Source: Roseibium album
GTDB taxonomy: Bacteria; Pseudomonadota; Alphaproteobacteria; Rhizobiales; Stappiaceae
Direction of reading: 5' to 3'
DNA: 64,000 bases
NCBI GenBank assembly: GCA_001404055.1
Contig: CXTY01000005.1
Span: forward strand, 62,001 to 126,000
Shown here: one piece after another, positions 54,660 through 63,810 of the stretch
Layout of the letters: the number at the start of each line of letters is the position of its first letter
How positions within the stretch are numbered: position 1 is the first letter of the stretch
Position numbers and translations under genes: made by a program
Notes under the pieces: model-generated
Told to the model about the DNA's origin: nothing
Databases searched by the model: none
Seen by the model: only the letters and a program-made list of their open reading frames with translations

Positions 54660-55469
54660 ATGCCGGGTGATGAGGTCAACAATATGACTGCGCCAAATCA
54701 ATCAGAGCCGTCAGGCGAAGTTGCACCCAAGCTCTCCTTTTTCCACCGATTGAAAAGATGGTTACCTCTTGTTGTTCTGCTTCTTCTGATGATCTTGGCA
54801 TTTTCACAAGGACTGCACAATCATCTGACCCTCTCGAACCTCATCATGAAGCGCCAGGAGTTGGCCGGATTCGTTGAACAGAATTTCGCACTCGCTATCC
54901 TCGCTTATATGGGCATTTACGCTGTTGCCGTCGCTCTATCCATTCCGGGCGCGACCTTGATGACCATTGCAGGCGGATTTTTGTTTGGTTGGATCCTGGC
55001 AGGATTCGCGACCGTGTTTAGTGCATCGCTTGGTGCCTGCGCAGTTTTTCTGGTTGCAAGATCTTCACTTGGAGAAGTGCTGACAAGGCGTGCCGGGCCT
55101 TTCTTGTCCAAACTCGCTGAGGGGTTCCGCAATGACGCTTTCAACTACCTGCTGTTCTTGCGTTTGACGCCTGTTTTTCCTTTCTGGCTGGTGAATATCG
55201 CGCCGGCCGTTTTTCAGATGCCGCTTGCATCTTATGCTCTGGCAACATTTGTCGGCATAATCCCGGGCACCTTCGCTTTCGCATTCATCGGTTCAGGCCT
55301 CGATAGTGTGATCGAAGCGCAAGAGGCAGCCAATCCAGGCTGCGTTCAGGCGGGAAGCTGCCATGTTGACGTCTCTGCCCTGGTAACACCGGAACTCCTG
55401 GCAGCCTTTTTCGCACTTGGTTTGGCCAGTCTCATTCCCGTTGTGCTTAAAAAAGTTCGGTCCCGCTGA
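54660..55469 (+). CDS. TVP38/TMEM64-family membrane protein
   Basis: 269 residues from ATG 54660 (MPGDEVNNMTAPNQ), after GAAGAGA; ATG 54684 is an alternative. After a hydrophilic N-terminus there are about six hydrophobic segments. The DedA/VTT-type core is visible: SIPGATLMTIAGGFLFG (about 95-111), ARSSLGEVL, FNYLLFLRLTPVFPFWLVN (about 158-176), GIIPGTFAFAFIGSGL. Transport role uncertain in this family. The MerA-like flavoprotein follows after 46 nt, a pairing seen in many bacteria. Confidence 0.88.
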   Translation: MPGDEVNNMTAPNQSEPSGEVAPKLSFFHRLKRWLPLVVLLLLMILAFSQGLHNHLTLSNLIMKRQELAGFVEQNFALAILAYMGIYAVAVALSIPGATLMTIAGGFLFGWILAGFATVFSASLGACAVFLVARSSLGEVLTRRAGPFLSKLAEGFRNDAFNYLLFLRLTPVFPFWLVNIAPAVFQMPLASYALATFVGIIPGTFAFAFIGSGLDSVIEAQEAANPGCVQAGSCHVDVSALVTPELLAAFFALGLASLIPVVLKKVRSR

Positions 55470-55515
55470 TCAATTCCGCATGATAGTTTTCTCTGCCTCT
55501 TGAATGGAGCCTTTT

Positions 55516-56946
55516 ATGGCAAACCTGCTGACCCCGGATATTTGTGTGATTGGCGCCGGTTCTGGCGGCCTTTCGGTAGCTGCAGCCGCTGCTGCCTTCG
55601 GGGTGGAAGTTGTCTTGATTGAAAAAGGGCTTATGGGCGGAGATTGCCTGAACTATGGCTGCGTTCCCTCAAAAGCCTTGCTGGCAGCGGGAAAAGCCGC
55701 CAAGGGCGGAGCGAAGAATGCGCAGTTCGGAATTACCTCCAATGGTCAGACGATCGACTTCGCCAAGGCAAATGATCATGTACGCAAGGTCATCGCGACG
55801 ATCGAACCACATGATTCGCAGGAGCGTTTTGAGGGGCTGGGTGTAACGGTTTTGCGAGAACGGGCAGCGTTCATTTCCAAAGACGCGGTTTTGGTTGGCA
55901 AGACTGAGATCAGAGCGCGCCGATTTGTGGTCGCAACAGGTTCAACAGCTTTCGTGCCACCGATCCCCGGGCTTGATCAGGTTCCCTATCTGACAAATGA
56001 GACGTTGTTTGACCAGCGTGAAAAGCCGGAGCACCTCGTTATTATCGGCGGTGGGCCCATTGGTCTGGAAATGGCGCAGGCCCATTGCCGCCTCGGCGCA
56101 AAGGTTACAGTGTTCGAGGCTTTCAAGGCGCTTGGAAAAGACGACCCGGACATGTCTGCAACTGTACTTGAGGCTCTCAGGTCAGAAGGCGTGGAAATTC
56201 TGGAAGAAACCAGCGTAGACCGCGTCGAAAAGCAAGAGACCGGGATCGACGTTTTTGCAAAGTCCGGCAACGGGCAATCTGTGGAGGTCAGGGCAAGTCA
56301 CATATTGGTTGCAACGGGCCGTGTACCGAATGTTACCGGACTGGGGTTGGAGCAGGCTGGTGTCGAATTCGATAAGAGTGGCATCAAGGTCGACAAAGGC
56401 TTGCGCACCTCGAACAGGAATATCTATGCAATTGGCGATGTTGCCGGCGGGCTGCAGTTCACCCATGTTGCTGGACATCAGGCAGGTTTGGCAATCCGCT
56501 CTATTTTGTTCCGCATGCCTGTCTCCATGAATGAAGACCTGGTTCCCTGGGTCACTTACACTTCGCCGGAACTCGGACGGATCGGTCTTACCGAAAAACG
56601 GGCGCGCGAAAAATACGGCGCCAAGGTCAAGGTGCTCACTGCAGAGTACTCCGGAAATGACCGTGCACAGGCGGAGGGTGAGACGACTGGCCGCTTGAAG
56701 TTGATTGCCGGTCCGGGCGGTCGGCTGCTGGGAGCTGACATTGTCGGGGTGCAGGCCGGTGAAATTCTCAACCTTCTTTCGCTTGCTCTTTCCAAAAAGA
56801 TGAAAATGAAAGACCTTGCAGGTTTCATTGCACCCTATCCGACACTTGGAGAACTGGTGCGCCGGGCTGCAATTTCTTATTATAAGGATGCACCCAAAAA
56901 TATATGGGTGCGCCGTGCAATCGGTTTGCTGCGTAAATTTGGATAA
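55516..56946 (+). CDS. MerA-like FAD-dependent pyridine nucleotide-disulfide oxidoreductase
   Basis: 476 residues from ATG 55516 (TGGAG upstream). FAD Rossmann GAGSGGLS (about 14-21), redox pair in GGDCLNYGCVPSK (about 42-54), NAD(P) fold GGGPIGLEMA (about 180), second FAD motif AIGDVAGG (about 305), and dimerisation domain with PYPTLGE near 440. The His of the His-Glu pair in lipoamide dehydrogenase is replaced by Tyr as in MerA, but there is no N-terminal mercury-binding domain and no C-terminal Cys pair, so mercuric reduction is doubtful. Disulfide substrate unknown. In operon with the TVP38 gene and histidine kinase. Confidence 0.85.
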   Translation: MANLLTPDICVIGAGSGGLSVAAAAAAFGVEVVLIEKGLMGGDCLNYGCVPSKALLAAGKAAKGGAKNAQFGITSNGQTIDFAKANDHVRKVIATIEPHDSQERFEGLGVTVLRERAAFISKDAVLVGKTEIRARRFVVATGSTAFVPPIPGLDQVPYLTNETLFDQREKPEHLVIIGGGPIGLEMAQAHCRLGAKVTVFEAFKALGKDDPDMSATVLEALRSEGVEILEETSVDRVEKQETGIDVFAKSGNGQSVEVRASHILVATGRVPNVTGLGLEQAGVEFDKSGIKVDKGLRTSNRNIYAIGDVAGGLQFTHVAGHQAGLAIRSILFRMPVSMNEDLVPWVTYTSPELGRIGLTEKRAREKYGAKVKVLTAEYSGNDRAQAEGETTGRLKLIAGPGGRLLGADIVGVQAGEILNLLSLALSKKMKMKDLAGFIAPYPTLGELVRRAAISYYKDAPKNIWVRRAIGLLRKFG

Positions 56947-56996
56947 TCGATTGCCGAAGCGCTTGCGTGAGCTGCGCTGATTTTAGGACGAATAAC

Positions 56997-58469
56997 ATGA
57001 AGCACGAGGGTGCACCGCAAGGGGCCGTTGTCCCGTCAAAAGATGAAGGTGCTCCGACTGAACCAGACGGAGGCTTTGGCCGCAACAGGTTTGGCGGGCT
57101 ATCAGGCAAGCTGCTCATGCTCACCGTCCTGTTTGTGATGCTGGCGGAGGTCTTCATCTATGTTCCCTCGATCGCCAACTACCGCAATACTTGGTTGATG
57201 GACAGACTTACGACAGCCGGTGTGGCTGCGTCCGTTCTGGCGGAAACAAGCACGATTGCCCCAAGGCTCCAGGAAGAACTGCTGCGTACCACCGGCGCGC
57301 TGGCCATCTCACTCGACCAGGGGTCAAAGCGCAGTTTGATCGCCATGAGCAACGTGCCGAATGAGGTGGACTTTGTTGTCGACATGGCCAATGTGACACC
57401 CTGGTCCTCCATCGTGAGCAGCTTCCAGATCCTGACCTATCGCGGTGACGGCCTCATGCGCGTGATCGGTCTGGGCCAGATGGGCCACACGGAGCGCGTG
57501 GATGTTGTTTTGCCCGTTGATCTCCTACAGCAGGACATGCTGGCGTTTTCAGGACGCATTCTGGCCTTGTCGCTTGTAATTTCCATAATCACTGCGAGCC
57601 TGGTCTACATCGCGCTCCAGGCGCTGTTCATCCGTCCCTTGCGTAGAATGACAAGGTCCATGGAGCGCTTTGCGGATAACCCTGAGGATGCGTCGCGCAT
57701 CATTTCGATTTCCGGACGGAACGATGAAGTGGGCGATGCAGAACACCGGCTGGCGGCCATGGAAGAGGCCTTGTCCCGGGCTTTGCAGCAAAAACAGAGA
57801 CTGGCCGATCTCGGATTGGCAGTTTCCAAGATAAATCACGATCTGCGCAACCTTCTGGCTTCGGCGCAGCTGTTTCTGGAACGCCTTGAACATGTTCCCG
57901 ATCCGACTGTCAGCCGTCTGGCACCCAAGATCCTGGCGACGCTGGACCGGGCGGTTGGCTATACCCAGGCTGTGATGTCGTATGGCAAGGCCCAGGAAAG
58001 AGCACCTCAGCGCCGGCTTTTGGCTTTGAGAAGGGTCGGAGACGATGTAGCCGATGTCCTCGGTCTGGCTGACCATGACACGGTGACTTTTGACAACAAG
58101 GTGCCGGAAGACATTGAGATCGACGCCGATCCGGAGCAGATTTTCCGCGTCTTGCTCAACCTTGTGCGCAACGCTGTTCAGGCGCTGGAATCTGAAAAAG
58201 ACGAGACCCTCGTCCGGCGGATCACATTGGACGCCCGGCGAGAAGGATCCTGCGTGCATGTCTCTGTGTCCGACACGGGCCCCGGCATTCCGGGCAACAT
58301 CAGGAAAGCCCTGTTCAAGGCCTTTCACAGCGGTTCAAAAAAAGGTGGTGTTGGTTTGGGTTTGGCGATCGTTGCAGAGCTGCTGAAGGCGCACGGCGGC
58401 AGCATCCATCTCGAAGAAGACAAGCCGGGAACCTGCTTTTGTCTTGAAGTTCCCGACCGGACGTCCTGA
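56997..58469 (+). CDS. orphan sensor histidine kinase with HAMP domain
   Basis: 490 residues from ATG 56997 (MKHEGAPQ). A helix near 38-57 (GKLLMLTVLFVMLAEVFIY), periplasmic domain (about 60-185), second helix near 188-208, HAMP (about 208-260), then the kinase: H-box INHDLRNLLASAQLFLERL (His about 280), N-box NLVRNAVQAL, G-box DTGPGIPG and GVGLGLAI. The sensed signal is unknown and no response regulator adjoins it. It may be co-transcribed with the MerA-like gene (50 nt apart). Confidence 0.9.
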   Translation: MKHEGAPQGAVVPSKDEGAPTEPDGGFGRNRFGGLSGKLLMLTVLFVMLAEVFIYVPSIANYRNTWLMDRLTTAGVAASVLAETSTIAPRLQEELLRTTGALAISLDQGSKRSLIAMSNVPNEVDFVVDMANVTPWSSIVSSFQILTYRGDGLMRVIGLGQMGHTERVDVVLPVDLLQQDMLAFSGRILALSLVISIITASLVYIALQALFIRPLRRMTRSMERFADNPEDASRIISISGRNDEVGDAEHRLAAMEEALSRALQQKQRLADLGLAVSKINHDLRNLLASAQLFLERLEHVPDPTVSRLAPKILATLDRAVGYTQAVMSYGKAQERAPQRRLLALRRVGDDVADVLGLADHDTVTFDNKVPEDIEIDADPEQIFRVLLNLVRNAVQALESEKDETLVRRITLDARREGSCVHVSVSDTGPGIPGNIRKALFKAFHSGSKKGGVGLGLAIVAELLKAHGGSIHLEEDKPGTCFCLEVPDRTS

Positions 58470-58697
58470 GCGGTCTTTTGCACAGCCTGCGAGCGCCACG
58501 TTGGTTGTTTCAGTCGTTTTCTGCGGGTTTTGAGGCAATGGGGCAGTTCCTTGAAAAAAAGTTCGAAAAGTCCCTTGCATTCACCGCGGGACCGCAGTAG
58601 GTAAGCGCCCTGTCTGGAGCGCATAACACCGCTCCGCAGCGCAAAGATCGCTCATCAAGGGTTACCCAACCTGATGACAAGATCTTCGCCTCGATAC

Positions 58698-58774
58698 GCA
58701 CCGGTAGCTCAGCTGGATAGAGCACCAGACTACGAATCTGGGGGTCAGGGGTTCGAATCCTCTCCGGTGCGCCA
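58698..58774 (+). tRNA. tRNA-Arg (anticodon ACG)
   Basis: 77 nt with all arms: acceptor GCACCGG/CCGGTGC, D arm GCTC...GAGC, anticodon stem CCAGA/TCTGG with loop CTACGAA (anticodon ACG, reading CGU and, after deamination to inosine, CGC/CGA), T arm with TTCGAAT, and encoded GCCA end. This tRNA is a frequent integration target. Confidence 0.97.
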
Positions 58775-59178
58775 TATTTTTCAATGACTTAGAGATTTTG
58801 GCATGCGGCACTGTATTGGTCGTGTAAGCACTTTGTAAGCAGCTGGATTGTTTTCAACACGCGGAATCTATCTCTTACGCGTGGCTCATTGCAGGTTGTC
58901 TGATTCTGTTAATCTCTAACTATCCTATGTGGGTCTACAATTTCGTTACAACTAGACATTTCGACGGGAAATAGGCCATAAATCTGGCGCGCTCTTATCA
59001 CCTAACCTCAATCAGGGCGCCAAATACCGACCAACACAATGAGCCAATATATCCGTAAAATTACCTATTAACTTGTTCCAATAACTTGATGACGAACGAC
59101 AATCTTGGTTTGTTTTTCGGATCCTTGAAATCAACTCTGATACCTTTCTAGGGGAATGTTAGATGGGAGGCGTTTTGA
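58775..59178. other. gene-free stretch downstream of tRNA-Arg
   Basis: 404 nt, AT-rich, without a supported gene. TGTAAGCA is directly repeated at about 58826 and 58837, shortly after the tRNA. No copy of the tRNA 3' end was noticed elsewhere in the window, so there is no direct evidence for an integrated element; the stretch separates the housekeeping side from the sulfur gene cluster. Confidence 0.4.
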
Positions 59179-60252
59179 TTACGTAGTTTGACCGCTTGTT
59201 ATGATCTGCCTTGGTTCGAGCAGCAGATCCGTTACAGCAGCAGAGAACCATATTCCACACAATGTAAGCCATGCGGTTGCCGCAAAAAGAGATGCGCCGG
59301 TTATGCCTGCACCAACAGCGCAACCTCCCGCCAGCATACCGCCAAACCCCATCAACGCCGCACCTGTCAGATACCGGGCCATGGACCGACCGCTTTCGAA
59401 GCCTTGCAACATCAGTTGACGCGTCAACAGGGCCGCCAGAAACGAACCAAGAAATACGCCCGGGACAAGTCCGGAATTGAAATCCAGGCCTTCGCTTGGG
59501 GAGGAAAGAAAGAGCATCAGCATGTCTGCCGATGGTCCCGTGAAGGTAACGCCTTCCACTTGAACCGGATCGAATGCCTGCCTTGTCATCGCGGTTGTAA
59601 ACAACAATGCCAGAGGTACCGCCAGTCCGGCTCCTATTGCAGCTGCCGTTCGCCAAACAGAGTTGCGAACCCGCCAGGCAAGCACAAAGCCGGCTACCAG
59701 CCACAGGCTGCCGAACAGATATGTGGTGACTTCTGTTATGCCGAAAAGGCTGGTGAGGTCGTTGCCACCGAATTCGACTGTCGTCCATAATCCGGAAAGC
59801 CAGTCGCGCACAGGTTTCAAGCTCCCGCGCAGACTGGCTTGTGCAACCACGGCAAATACCAGTCCGGACAGCAAAGCTCTCAGGTTTCCTGTCGCCGACA
59901 AAACCAGAAGGCGACTTGCACACCCACGAGCCAGAACCATGCCGGTGCCGAACATCAATCCGCCAATCAATGCACCTGAGAAGCTTTGGGGCGAGGCAAG
60001 TTGTCTGGTTTCACTGGCCTGTATGTTGCCAGTATGGATAAGGAATTGGGTTATGAGCAGGGCGCTTGAAAAAGCAAGAAGCCAGATGGGAAGGCGATCT
60101 GCCGGTTTCCTGCGGGAAAATTCCAATGCCGCGGCACGCAGGCAAAAGCGGCTTTGCTGGGCGAAGGCACCAAACAGGACGCCAACGAACAGTCCGCCGA
60201 GAACAAGTACCGTGGGTTCATTCACCCTGTCGAGAATGTAAGTCAAATCCAT
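59179..60252 (-). CDS. soxT: YeeE/YedE-family transporter (SoxT-like)
   Basis: 357 residues with about nine to ten hydrophobic helices. Conserved Cys motifs of thiosulfate-uptake YeeE proteins: QQSRFCLRAA (about 33-42), LARGCASRLL (about 108-117) and GGCAVGAGITG (about 310-320). YeeE/TsuA moves thiosulfate through a row of such Cys; members next to sox genes are called SoxT. Furthest gene of the minus-strand group soxS-soxR-YeeE-YeeE; a 243-nt gap before it may hold its own promoter. Confidence 0.85.
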   Translation of the reverse strand: MDLTYILDRVNEPTVLVLGGLFVGVLFGAFAQQSRFCLRAAALEFSRRKPADRLPIWLLAFSSALLITQFLIHTGNIQASETRQLASPQSFSGALIGGLMFGTGMVLARGCASRLLVLSATGNLRALLSGLVFAVVAQASLRGSLKPVRDWLSGLWTTVEFGGNDLTSLFGITEVTTYLFGSLWLVAGFVLAWRVRNSVWRTAAAIGAGLAVPLALLFTTAMTRQAFDPVQVEGVTFTGPSADMLMLFLSSPSEGLDFNSGLVPGVFLGSFLAALLTRQLMLQGFESGRSMARYLTGAALMGFGGMLAGGCAVGAGITGASLFAATAWLTLCGIWFSAAVTDLLLEPRQIITSGQTT

Positions 60253-60495
60253 GAGGTGTTCCGATCTGGCGATCAGCCTTTGTCAGTGGCTGCACATTCG
60301 CTCAGTTTTCACTTTGGTGAACAACAAGCATTGACCGACCTCAAGGAAACATAGAAAAAATCAAAAATATGAATATGTATGACGAGAGCACCTGCATTCG
60401 CTAGGCAAACTGAGGGAGTTATCGGCTTCGTCACAAAATATTGGCTGACGGGTTGAAGTTTGGCGATCCGTACCTTGGCCTGGCGGCTGATGATC

Positions 60496-61551
60496 TTATT
60501 CGGCCGGCGCAAATCCCGTGATCAGTTGCCTCAGGCCAATCGCGGCGCCGGCGAATATCGCGATAAACGTGACCGGCGCGCTATAAGCCAGAACCGAAAA
60601 CGCGGAGATGCCCTGACCGACGCTGCAGCCGACTGCCAGAATGGCTCCCGGACCCATGATTGCTGCACCGATGATCTGGCGGCGTAATTCACGCGGATCT
60701 TCACACGCTTCCCAACGGAAGTGTCCCTTGGAAAATGAACCGAGACATGCACCGATAATCACACCGATGACAGAACCGACGCTAAACGAAAGCGTATTTC
60801 CGGAGGCTGTCATTCCGTAGTAGAGCGTGTCACCAATCGGAGCAGCGAAGGAGTGTGTTTCGATTGGTTCAACTTCGAACCCGGTCATTGCCACCCAGTA
60901 GGTTCCGATCCAGCCGGATACGATTGCCAAGCCAACGACGATGCCCCAGAAGATCTGACCTGGTGACTTGCGAAAAGCCGAGCTGCAAAGGGCTATGACG
61001 ATGAGCAGCCCACCGACAAGCAGTCCGGTTATGGCTGGCTCAATACTGAAATTGGATTGTAGATATTGGCTGACGCCCTGTGGGGAGGTCGCGCCGGTCT
61101 CGGCTGGAAAAAGCCAGACTCGAGCATGGGCGAGTGGTCCGGACATTGCAAAATACGCCGAGAGCCCCATAACGAGCACAATGACGAACGATCTCAGATC
61201 CCCTCCGCCCAATCGGGCGAGCGCGCCATAACCGCAATTCCCGCTGAGGGCCATGCCATAGCCGAACATCAGTCCGCCGACAATCGAACCCAATGGATTC
61301 CAGACACGGTCCAAATAGGCGGTGCTGGCGCCATCCAGGAAATCCGAAGACATGGCCAGATGGGACCCAATAATCGCGATCCCAATTGCGATGCCCCACA
61401 TGCGCAGCCGCCGGTCGTCAGCGCCATAGAGATAATCTTCAATCGCCCCAAGTGTGCAAAATCGGCCGATCCGGGCGGCAAGTCCAAGCGCAATGCCTCC
61501 CGCAAGGCCGATGAGGGCGGCCATGTTTGCTTCTCCGAGCAATTCAAGCAT
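60496..61551 (-). CDS. soxT: YeeE/YedE-family transporter (SoxT-like), second copy
   Basis: 351 residues, about nine hydrophobic helices. Cys motifs parallel those of the other copy: IGRFCTLGA (about 28-36), SGNCGYGALARLGGG (about 105-119) and VGCSVGQGISA (about 305-315). The two proteins are diverged paralogues. 40 nt after soxR, so probably in the soxSR transcript. Likely imports thiosulfate or another sulfur compound, or feeds a signal to SoxR; both are inference from family and place. Confidence 0.87.
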   Translation of the reverse strand: MLELLGEANMAALIGLAGGIALGLAARIGRFCTLGAIEDYLYGADDRRLRMWGIAIGIAIIGSHLAMSSDFLDGASTAYLDRVWNPLGSIVGGLMFGYGMALSGNCGYGALARLGGGDLRSFVIVLVMGLSAYFAMSGPLAHARVWLFPAETGATSPQGVSQYLQSNFSIEPAITGLLVGGLLIVIALCSSAFRKSPGQIFWGIVVGLAIVSGWIGTYWVAMTGFEVEPIETHSFAAPIGDTLYYGMTASGNTLSFSVGSVIGVIIGACLGSFSKGHFRWEACEDPRELRRQIIGAAIMGPGAILAVGCSVGQGISAFSVLAYSAPVTFIAIFAGAAIGLRQLITGFAPAE

Positions 61552-61591
61552 ATCCGGCTCCTCCCAAACCGGACGCTAGAAAAGCGTTCGG

Positions 61592-61975
61592 TCAGTCCTG
61601 TCGACAGAAAAGATCATAGACCACTTCCATGATTTGCGTTGGCCTGTCGTCTGCCAGGCTATAGTAGATTGCCTTGCCGTCACGCCGCGGTGTGACGAGC
61701 CCTTCAAGCCTCAAACGCGTGAGTTGCTGCGAAACGGCGGCCTGTCTCGCAGAAAGCAGATTCTCCAGCTCTGCCACGGATTTTTCTCCCGAGGCCAGAT
61801 GGCAAAGGATCATCAGACGCCCCTCGTGACTGATCGCCTTCAGAAAGTTTGAAGCGCGCTGCGCGTTCTTCATCATCCTTTCCATGTCTTCGGCGCACAT
61901 GTTGTCGTCGAAGACCGGAAGGCGGGAAGGTGTCTCTGTTGGACCGTCAGATTTGCTTGTCGCATCAATTGTCAT
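61592..61975 (-). CDS. soxR: ArsR-family sulfur-responsive repressor SoxR
   Basis: 127 residues. ArsR/SmtB winged helix (about 40-115): FLKAISHEGRLMILCHLASGE split, SARQAAVSQQLTRLRLEGLV (recognition helix) and wing RRDGKAIYYSL. Cys in LMILCHLA (about 58) and DLFCRQD (about 124) match the redox Cys pair of the SqrR/BigR/SoxR class, which form a sulfur-bridged link when sulfane sulfur is present and then leave DNA. Separated from soxS by 6 nt. In Paracoccus SoxR represses the soxS-soxV and soxW-soxX intergenic promoters. Confidence 0.9.
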   Translation of the reverse strand: MTIDATSKSDGPTETPSRLPVFDDNMCAEDMERMMKNAQRASNFLKAISHEGRLMILCHLASGEKSVAELENLLSARQAAVSQQLTRLRLEGLVTPRRDGKAIYYSLADDRPTQIMEVVYDLFCRQD

Positions 61976-61981
61976 TTTCGT

Positions 61982-62350
61982 TCAACCCGTCTGGTCCAGG
62001 GGAATCTTTGCGCGTTCGAACATAATACCAAGTAAGCCCCAAAAAAAATCTTCGCCAGGATAGCCTTCGATTCGGCCGACTTCCACGCCATCTTGCACGA
62101 GTATGAAGGTGGGTGTGAAGTGAACCAACCTTTCAAAGGCCACTTGAGGTGTTTCATCGTGCAATTCATAGCGCCTGAGAGGAGCCGTCCTGCCTTCGGC
62201 AGTCTTTGGGTAGATGTGAGAAATCTCTTCGTCCCATTTATCGCACCACACGCAACCGTCTTCCTCGGCCATGAGCAAATAGGTCTCCGCAATGGCAACA
62301 ACCGGTGCCAGGGCAAAGACAACAACAATCAGCGCTTTCAAAAAATTCAA
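61982..62350 (-). CDS. soxS: periplasmic thioredoxin-like SoxS
   Basis: 122 residues. Signal peptide (LKALIVVVFALAPVVAIAE) and a thioredoxin-fold domain with active site DGCVWCDKW (about 31-39) and cis-Pro region HFTPTFILVQDG (about 77). SoxS in Paracoccus pantotrophus is a periplasmic thiol reductase that keeps SoxYZ active and influences sox expression. Read together with soxR; divergent from soxV. Confidence 0.9.
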   Translation of the reverse strand: MNFLKALIVVVFALAPVVAIAETYLLMAEEDGCVWCDKWDEEISHIYPKTAEGRTAPLRRYELHDETPQVAFERLVHFTPTFILVQDGVEVGRIEGYPGEDFFWGLLGIMFERAKIPLDQTG

Positions 62351-62372
62351 TCTGCGACCCCAATTGACGAAC

Positions 62373-62402
62373 TCACAAACTTAATCATAATCTAATTTGT
62401 GA
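62373..62402. promoter_or_regulatory. candidate SoxR operator in soxS-soxV intergenic region
   Basis: TCACAAA (62373-62379) and TTTGTGA (62396-62402) are perfect inverted repeats; with the inner matches 11 of 15 position pairs of the 30-bp site are complementary. It lies in the 81-nt divergent region where SoxR binds in Paracoccus. Confidence 0.6.
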
Positions 62403-62431
62403 ATATATCAAGGTAAGAAGCAGTAAATTGA

Positions 62432-63172
62432 ATGTTTGAGCTAACCTTTTTGGGTGTGTTGCTGGCGGGGCTCCTGTCGTTCCTGTCGCCGTGCATCCTT
62501 CCCATCGTACCGTTCTACCTGAGCTACCTGGCCGGAACAGGCATGGACCAGGTGCAGGCAGGGGGAGAAGTTTCGGGCGCGGTCCGCCTCCGCGCCTTCT
62601 GGGCTGCCTGCTGTTTTGCCCTGGGTGTGATCACCGTTTTTGTGGGACTTGGAGCGGCCGCCACGACATTCGGCCAATTGGTGCGCGAATATTTCGATGT
62701 GCTTCGTTGGATCGCTGCGGCGATCATAATCGCAATGGGACTTCACTTCCTGGGGGTGGTTCGCATTGGCATCTTGTATCGCCAGCTCAGGGCCGACGCA
62801 GGCGACAGCAAGAGTGTCGGGTTGCTCGGGGCCTATGTTGTCGGGCTGGCATTTGCCTTTGGCTGGACACCGTGCGTCGGTCCGGTGCTTGCTACGATCC
62901 TGTTTACGGCAGCAGGCCAGGATACCGCCGGGCAGGGCGCCGCGCTCCTGTTTGTCTACGCTCTGGGCATGACACTGCCCTTCGTTGCCGCGGCGCTGTT
63001 CATCGGGCCATTCATGTCGGGCATGGCCAGGTTTCGCAAATATCTTGGAATCATCGAAAAGCTGATGGGTCTGCTCCTGATCCTCTTTGGCGTGCTGATC
63101 GCGACGAATTCGATCAACATCATCGCCCAATGGATGTTGGAGAACGTGCCTTGGTTCAGCGCTATCGGATAA
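62432..63172 (+). CDS. soxV: CcdA-like thiol-disulfide transporter SoxV
   Basis: 246 residues, six transmembrane helices. The two redox Cys stand in FLSPCILPIVPFYLSYLAG (about 18-36) and FGWTPCVGPVLATILF (about 146-161). SoxV carries electrons from cytoplasmic thioredoxin across the membrane to SoxW. 16 nt before soxW. Long central loop typical of the DsbD/CcdA family. Confidence 0.93.
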   Translation: MFELTFLGVLLAGLLSFLSPCILPIVPFYLSYLAGTGMDQVQAGGEVSGAVRLRAFWAACCFALGVITVFVGLGAAATTFGQLVREYFDVLRWIAAAIIIAMGLHFLGVVRIGILYRQLRADAGDSKSVGLLGAYVVGLAFAFGWTPCVGPVLATILFTAAGQDTAGQGAALLFVYALGMTLPFVAAALFIGPFMSGMARFRKYLGIIEKLMGLLLILFGVLIATNSINIIAQWMLENVPWFSAIG

Positions 63173-63188
63173 TCAGGGAGTAATTGTC

Positions 63189-63749
63189 ATGAGACGACTG
63201 TTTGCCATATTGAGTGCGCTGTTTTTTGCAGTACAGGTCAATGCAGCCGAACTTGGAGATGACGGCCTGCACAAGGCATCGTGGATGCGCGACACGTTCA
63301 AGGATCTGTCGGAGGATCTCGAAGAGGCGAACGCCGAAGGAAAGCGTTTGATGGTTATCATCGAACAGCGGGGATGCATCTACTGCAAGAAGATGCATGA
63401 AGAGGTGTTCGTCGTGCCGGAAATAGAGAGCTACATCAACGAGAACTACTTTGTCGTGCAGATCAACATGTTTGGAGATGTTGACGTGACGGACTTCGAC
63501 GGCACGACGCTCCCGGAAAAGGAAATGGTCAGACGCTGGGGCGCACTGTTCACGCCAAGCGTCTATTTTTTTCCTGAAGAGGTGCCTGAAGGGAGCGTTG
63601 CGAACCAGGTTGCAGTGGCCAATATGCCCGGAGCTTTTGGACGATGGACAACATTCAACATGCTCAACTGGGTGGTCGAAGAGGGTTACGCGAGCGATGA
63701 ACCCTTCCAAAAATATCATGCGCGAAAATTTGAAAGCCAAAAAAAGTGA
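63189..63749 (+). CDS. soxW: periplasmic thioredoxin SoxW
   Basis: 186 residues. Signal peptide (RRLFAILSALFFAVQVNAAE), thioredoxin fold with active site EQRGCIYCKKMHEEVF (about 58-73, CxxC with Ile-Tyr), and cis-Pro region GALFTPSVYFFPEE (about 118-131). It is reduced by SoxV and reduces Sox substrates in the periplasm. Ends 154 nt before soxX, with a palindrome between. Confidence 0.92.
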   Translation: MRRLFAILSALFFAVQVNAAELGDDGLHKASWMRDTFKDLSEDLEEANAEGKRLMVIIEQRGCIYCKKMHEEVFVVPEIESYINENYFVVQINMFGDVDVTDFDGTTLPEKEMVRRWGALFTPSVYFFPEEVPEGSVANQVAVANMPGAFGRWTTFNMLNWVVEEGYASDEPFQKYHARKFESQKK

Positions 63750-63810
63750 GGTTTTCCGGAGGTTTGAGACATTATCTTGCGAAAAATGCTGCGCTTGCGA
63801 ACAAATATAA

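Noticed and set aside
55516..56946. True mercuric reductase
   Set aside because: No heavy-metal-binding N-terminal domain and no C-terminal Cys pair; no mer genes adjacent.
59188..60254. Plus-strand frames opposite the YeeE gene
   Set aside because: Antisense to a membrane protein with conserved Cys motifs; no support for coding.
61972..62328. Minus-strand frame of 118 residues overlapping soxS
   Set aside because: Alternative frame; the soxS frame has the signal peptide and CVWC motif.
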